Source: DASWNP01 sp036399175
GTDB taxonomy: Bacteria; Acidobacteriota; Blastocatellia; Pyrinomonadales; Pyrinomonadaceae
DNA: 64,000 bases
NCBI GenBank assembly: GCA_036399175.1
Contig: DASWNP010000040.1
Location: forward strand, 96,479-160,478
Direction of reading: 5' to 3'
Both the position numbers and the translations under genes were made by a program. The notes under the pieces are model-generated. The model made no database searches, was not told where the DNA came from, and worked only from the letters and a program-made list of their open reading frames with translations. This document shows positions 60,882 through 64,000 of this stretch, one piece after another (within the stretch, counting starts at the first letter, position 1; the number at the start of each line of letters is the position of its first letter).

Positions 60882-61451
60882 ATGAAGGATGTCGATTTGG
60901 AGAAGGTGGCGCGCGGCGTGCGGCTGATACTGGAGGGCATCGGCGAGGATGCCGACCGCGCGGGCTTGCAGGAGACGCCGCGCCGCGTCGCGGAGATGTA
61001 CGCGGAGCTGACCGCAGGGATGCGCGAAGACCCGCAGCAGCACGTTCAGCCCTTGCCCGGCGACCGTCATCACGAAATGGTCATCGTCAAAGACATCAAC
61101 ATCGCTTCGGTCTGCGAGCATCATCTTGCGCCCTTCGTGGGCAAGTGCCACATCGCCTACATCCCGAAGGACGGGCGCATCCTCGGTCTCTCGAAGCTCG
61201 CGCGCCTCGCCGAGACCTTCGCGCGCCGCCTGCAAGTACAGGAGCGACTGACCTCCGAAATAGCCGACACGCTCTATGACGGATTGAAGCCGGTCGGCGT
61301 GATGGTCGTCGTCGAAGCCGAGCACACCTGCATGACTCTGCGCGGCGTCAAAAAGCCCGGCTCGACCACCATCACCTCCGCCCTTCGCGGCGGCTTCCTC
61401 AACGACCCGCGCACACGCGCCGAAGCCATGTCGCTGATAAAAAGCTCGTGA
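60882..61451 (+). CDS. folE: GTP cyclohydrolase I
   Basis: 189 residues from ATG 60882, with AGAGAG a few bases upstream. It turns GTP into 7,8-dihydroneopterin triphosphate for folate or pterins. The zinc and catalytic motifs are all present: SVCEHHLAPFVGKCHIAYIP (Cys, His), LSKLARLAETFARRLQVQERL and VVEAEHTCMTLRGV (second Cys). The length is typical of homodecameric type IA. It stands alone between inverted repeats. Confidence 0.96.
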   Translation: MKDVDLEKVARGVRLILEGIGEDADRAGLQETPRRVAEMYAELTAGMREDPQQHVQPLPGDRHHEMVIVKDINIASVCEHHLAPFVGKCHIAYIPKDGRILGLSKLARLAETFARRLQVQERLTSEIADTLYDGLKPVGVMVVVEAEHTCMTLRGVKKPGSTTITSALRGGFLNDPRTRAEAMSLIKSS

Positions 61452-61560
61452 ATCGTAAATCGTAAATCGTAAATAGAAAAACCCGGTAAATCGTAAATCG
61501 TAAATGGTGAATAGATAAATCCTGTCTTTCACTATTTACGATTTACGATTTACTATTCAC
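61447..61560. repeat. Heptad inverted repeat, AATCGTA family, abutting the folE stop
   Basis: Two left blocks (GTGAATCGTAAATCGTAAAT and GTAAATCGTAAATGGTGAAT), centre GATAAATCCTGTCTTTCAC, right arm ATTTACGATTTACGATTTAC. The folE stop TGA is within the first unit. Confidence 0.9.
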
Positions 61561-61565
61561 CAGCC

Positions 61566-63836
61566 ATGACATCTTTCTACATCACGACGCCGATTTATTA
61601 CGCCAACAGCATGCCGCACATAGGGCATCTCTATACGACGGCGGTGGCCGATTGCTTGACGCGCTACAAGCGGCAGCGCGGCTTCGAGACCTATTTTCTG
61701 ACGGGCACGGACGAGCACGGCACGAACGTCGAGCGCGCGGCGGCTCGCGGCGGCCGCAGCCCGCGAGAGCACGTTGACTCAATCGTCGCCGGACTCAAGC
61801 AGATGTTCGCGGCCTTTCGTCTCGACGCGGAGCACGGCGGCTACGACATCTTCATGCGCACGACCGAGCCTTTTCATTACGAGGCCGTCGGCGAGTTCTG
61901 GCGGCGAGTGGCGCGTGCCCGGACGCCGAAGGGGCGCGAGTGTATCTACAAAGGTTTCTACGAGGGCTGGTTCTGCGCGGCCTGCGCCGAGTTCAAGACC
62001 GAAGAGCAGTACGTCAAGCCGGAGCGCGAGGGCGACGCGCCGCGCTGCCCCACTCACGAGACGCCGCTCGACCGCGTCTCCGAAGAGAGCTACTTCTTCC
62101 GTCTCTCCGATTACGACGAAGCGCTGCTTGAGCTTTACGAGTCGCGCCCTGATTTCGTCCGTCCCGAAGCGCGGCGCAACGAAGTCGTCAGCTTCGTCAA
62201 AAGCGGCCTGCAAGACCTCTCCGTCAGTCGTCTCAAGACTTCGGTCAGTTGGGCTATCCCCGTGCCTGACGACGAGCAGCACACCGTCTACATCTGGTTC
62301 GACGCGCTCACCAATTACATCACGGCGCTCGGCTGGGGCAACGACGAGCGCCGACGCTTTGAGCTGTTCGAGAAGCTCTGGCCGGGCTTGCATCTCATCG
62401 GCAAAGACATCCTTCGGCAGCACGCCATCTACTGGCCTGCCTTTCTCATGGCCGCCGGAATCGAGCAGCCCGCAGGCGTCGTCGCGCACGGCACATGGCT
62501 CGACCCCATCGGTCGGAAAATATCTAAGACCCTCGGCAACACTATCGACCCCTTCGTGCTGCGTCGCTATCTCGACCCCGACGCCGTTCGCTACTTCTGC
62601 CTGCGCGAGATGGCCTTCGGACAGGATTCGAAGATTGGCTACGAGTCCATCATCGACCGCAACAACAGCGACCTCGCAAGTGGCCTCGGCAATCTCGTCA
62701 GCCGCACGCTCACGATGATTGCTCGCTACTGCGACGGCCTCATCCCTCCGCCTGACATCGCCGAAGAGAAGCGTCTCTTAGCCAAGCGCGCGGGCGTCGA
62801 AGCCGATGCTCAGTCGCTCTCCACCGCGCTCGAACACGCCAGAAATCAGTTCGTCGCACACCTCGAAGAGCTAGCTTTTCATCGCGCGCTCGAAGTGGCC
62901 TGGAGCACAATCGCGCGCATCGATAAGCTCATCTCGGAGTCGAAGCCCTGGGAGCTTGCCAAAAAAGAGGAACAACACGAGACGCTGCAAGCCGTGCTCT
63001 ACCGCGCCGCCGAATCGCTGCGCTGGCTCGCCGTCCTGCTCTATCCCACCATGCCTGAAGCCGCCGCGAGCATCTGGCGGCAACTCGGCCTCAAGGGCGA
63101 TCCTGCCGCGATTGACCCGACACAACTCAACTGGGGAGGCTTACAAGCCGGAACGAAGACGGGCGAAATCACGCCGCTCTTCCCGCGTCTTGATAAAGCG
63201 AAAATCATGTCTGAAATCGACAAAGAGAAAGATAACCAAACTACGACCTCGACCGCCGCACACTCCGGCACACATGCGACTCAGGCCGCACAGCCCGGCG
63301 CGCCGACCGCCGCCGAAACGCAACCCGCGCCGCCCTCGCGCCACGCTACCGAAGGCGACCCCGCCGCCGCGACTCAAACCGCAGACGCCGCGGCTCCAAC
63401 AGCCGCCGCGACCTCGACGGACGCCGCCGCGACGCCCGCTCAGCAGCCTTCTCAAACACCGACACCGCAGCCCGCGCCCACTGCCCCAACCGAAGGCGTT
63501 ACGACGCTCATCGGCATCGAAGATTTCGCCAGAGTCGAGATGCGCGTCGGCGAGATTCTGACGGCAGAGCGCGTCCCCAAAGCCGACAAGCTTTTGCGCT
63601 TCACCATCGACCTCGGCGAGCCCACGCCCCGGCAGATTCTCGCAGGCATCGCGCAATACTACGACCCCGAAAAACTCGTCGGTCGCAAAGTCGCCGTCGT
63701 CTCCAACCTCCAGCCGCGCAAGCTTCGCGGCCTCGAATCTCAAGGCATGGTGCTCGCCGCCTCCGTCGGCGACGAAGGCCGCCCCGTCCTCGCCACGTTC
63801 ACCGAAGACGTGCCGAACGGGGCGAGGCTGAAATAG
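61566..63836 (+). CDS. metG: Methionyl-tRNA synthetase with C-terminal tRNA-binding domain
   Basis: 756 residues. It charges initiator and elongator tRNA-Met. HIGH appears as PHIGHLYT (18-21). The second motif is KISKT (318-322), a variant of KMSKS. The zinc knuckle lies around CAACAEF and RCPTH. An Ala/Pro/Thr-rich linker of about 90 residues (roughly 555-645) joins the catalytic and anticodon part to a C-terminal EMAP-II/Arc1p-like domain (FARVEMRVGEILTAERVPKADKLL). This domain helps dimerisation or tRNA binding. No clear Shine-Dalgarno is visible; the repeat directly precedes the start. Confidence 0.94.
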   Translation: MTSFYITTPIYYANSMPHIGHLYTTAVADCLTRYKRQRGFETYFLTGTDEHGTNVERAAARGGRSPREHVDSIVAGLKQMFAAFRLDAEHGGYDIFMRTTEPFHYEAVGEFWRRVARARTPKGRECIYKGFYEGWFCAACAEFKTEEQYVKPEREGDAPRCPTHETPLDRVSEESYFFRLSDYDEALLELYESRPDFVRPEARRNEVVSFVKSGLQDLSVSRLKTSVSWAIPVPDDEQHTVYIWFDALTNYITALGWGNDERRRFELFEKLWPGLHLIGKDILRQHAIYWPAFLMAAGIEQPAGVVAHGTWLDPIGRKISKTLGNTIDPFVLRRYLDPDAVRYFCLREMAFGQDSKIGYESIIDRNNSDLASGLGNLVSRTLTMIARYCDGLIPPPDIAEEKRLLAKRAGVEADAQSLSTALEHARNQFVAHLEELAFHRALEVAWSTIARIDKLISESKPWELAKKEEQHETLQAVLYRAAESLRWLAVLLYPTMPEAAASIWRQLGLKGDPAAIDPTQLNWGGLQAGTKTGEITPLFPRLDKAKIMSEIDKEKDNQTTTSTAAHSGTHATQAAQPGAPTAAETQPAPPSRHATEGDPAAATQTADAAAPTAAATSTDAAATPAQQPSQTPTPQPAPTAPTEGVTTLIGIEDFARVEMRVGEILTAERVPKADKLLRFTIDLGEPTPRQILAGIAQYYDPEKLVGRKVAVVSNLQPRKLRGLESQGMVLAASVGDEGRPVLATFTEDVPNGARLK

Positions 63837-63838
63837 GA

Positions 63839-63909
63839 ACGGGGAAAGGGTAAGGGTTAAAGGGAATCAGGAATTTCCCTTTAACCTTTCCCCTTTAACC
63901 TTTCCCCAT
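63839..63909. repeat. Inverted repeat, GGGGAAAGGG(T)TAA family
   Basis: Left arm GGGGAAAGGGTAAGGGTTAA, centre AGGGAATCAGGAATTTCCCT, right arm TTAACCTTTCCCC repeated. It lies between metG and tatD. Confidence 0.85.
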
Positions 63910-63916
63910 CTTTTTT

Positions 63917-64000
63917 ATGTTTGTCGATTCACACGCGCACATTGACGGGGAAGCGTTCGACGCGGATCGCGACGAGGTGGTCGCGCGGGCGCGGGCGGCC
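63917..64000 (+). CDS. tatD: TatD family metal-dependent deoxyribonuclease, N-terminal part (cut by window edge)
   Basis: The first 28 codons read MFVDSHAHIDGEAFDADRDE, with the DSHAHID metal-binding start of TatD hydrolases. ATG 63917 follows a poly-T stretch and an inverted repeat. metG followed by tatD is a very common gene pair. The rest of the gene is outside the window. Confidence 0.88.
   Translation, partial: MFVDSHAHIDGEAFDADRDEVVARARAA

Noticed and set aside
177..63909. Heptad arrays as CRISPR
   Set aside because: Units are 7-10 bp with no unique spacers of 30 bp or so, they form palindromes, and no cas gene is present.

Overview
This GC-rich, gene-dense window carries about 56 protein genes and no rRNA, tRNA, insertion sequence or CRISPR array that I can see. 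Gene content and style suggest a Gram-negative-type bacterium of the Acidobacteriota, perhaps class Blastocatellia: S9 peptidase, two-gene ETF, SCO lipoprotein, many kinase, phosphatase and FHA genes, and heptad-repeat arrays between genes. That placement is inference, because no phylogenetic marker RNA is present.

Layout. 1-670: 5' end of a homocysteine methyltransferase gene (minus) behind a promoter, a SAM-II-type riboswitch and a terminator. 670-7700: a DPP-IV-like peptidase, MutM, a phosphomannomutase/nucleotidyltransferase pair, and a DUF4231-like membrane protein gene with what looks like a complete dnaX-type -1 frameshift signal leading into an otherwise start-less 128-codon extension. 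7782-11146: a minus-strand cassette of small membrane protein, NoeA-like methyltransferase and membrane sulfatase-like protein. 11296-23428: thiolase, 3-hydroxyacyl-CoA dehydrogenase, a zinc-ribbon/TPR protein, the yceD-rpmF-plsX-fabH-fabD-acpP-fabF lipid cluster (no fabG) and etfBA. 23515-27303: a CusF-SCO1 fusion lipoprotein, a receiver protein, folD and coaE. 27306-36527: a complete oligopeptide ABC importer with two binding proteins. 36805-43024: a signalling block (PocR-GAF-GGDEF, ATPase-like/HATPase fusion, STAS, GAF-HD-GYP) that joins c-di-GMP turnover to a partner-switching pair. 43138-52169: a minus-strand cluster FHA - PBP - RodA/FtsW - PP2C - Ser/Thr kinase - FHA, which resembles the actinobacterial fhaA-fhaB-pstP-rodA-pbpA-pknB locus. 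52469-64000: TrmH-type methyltransferase, EEP nuclease, receiver protein, an unrecognised small protein, DAHP synthase, argS, sirtuin, larC, folE, metG and the start of tatD.

The most striking window-wide feature is a set of 26 intergenic inverted repeats. Their arms are short tandem arrays, mostly with a 7-bp period. The unit sequence differs from family to family but the architecture is constant. Several arrays supply the stop codon and last residues of the upstream gene. With the candidate programmed frameshift and the SAM-II leader, these are the observations most worth following up.
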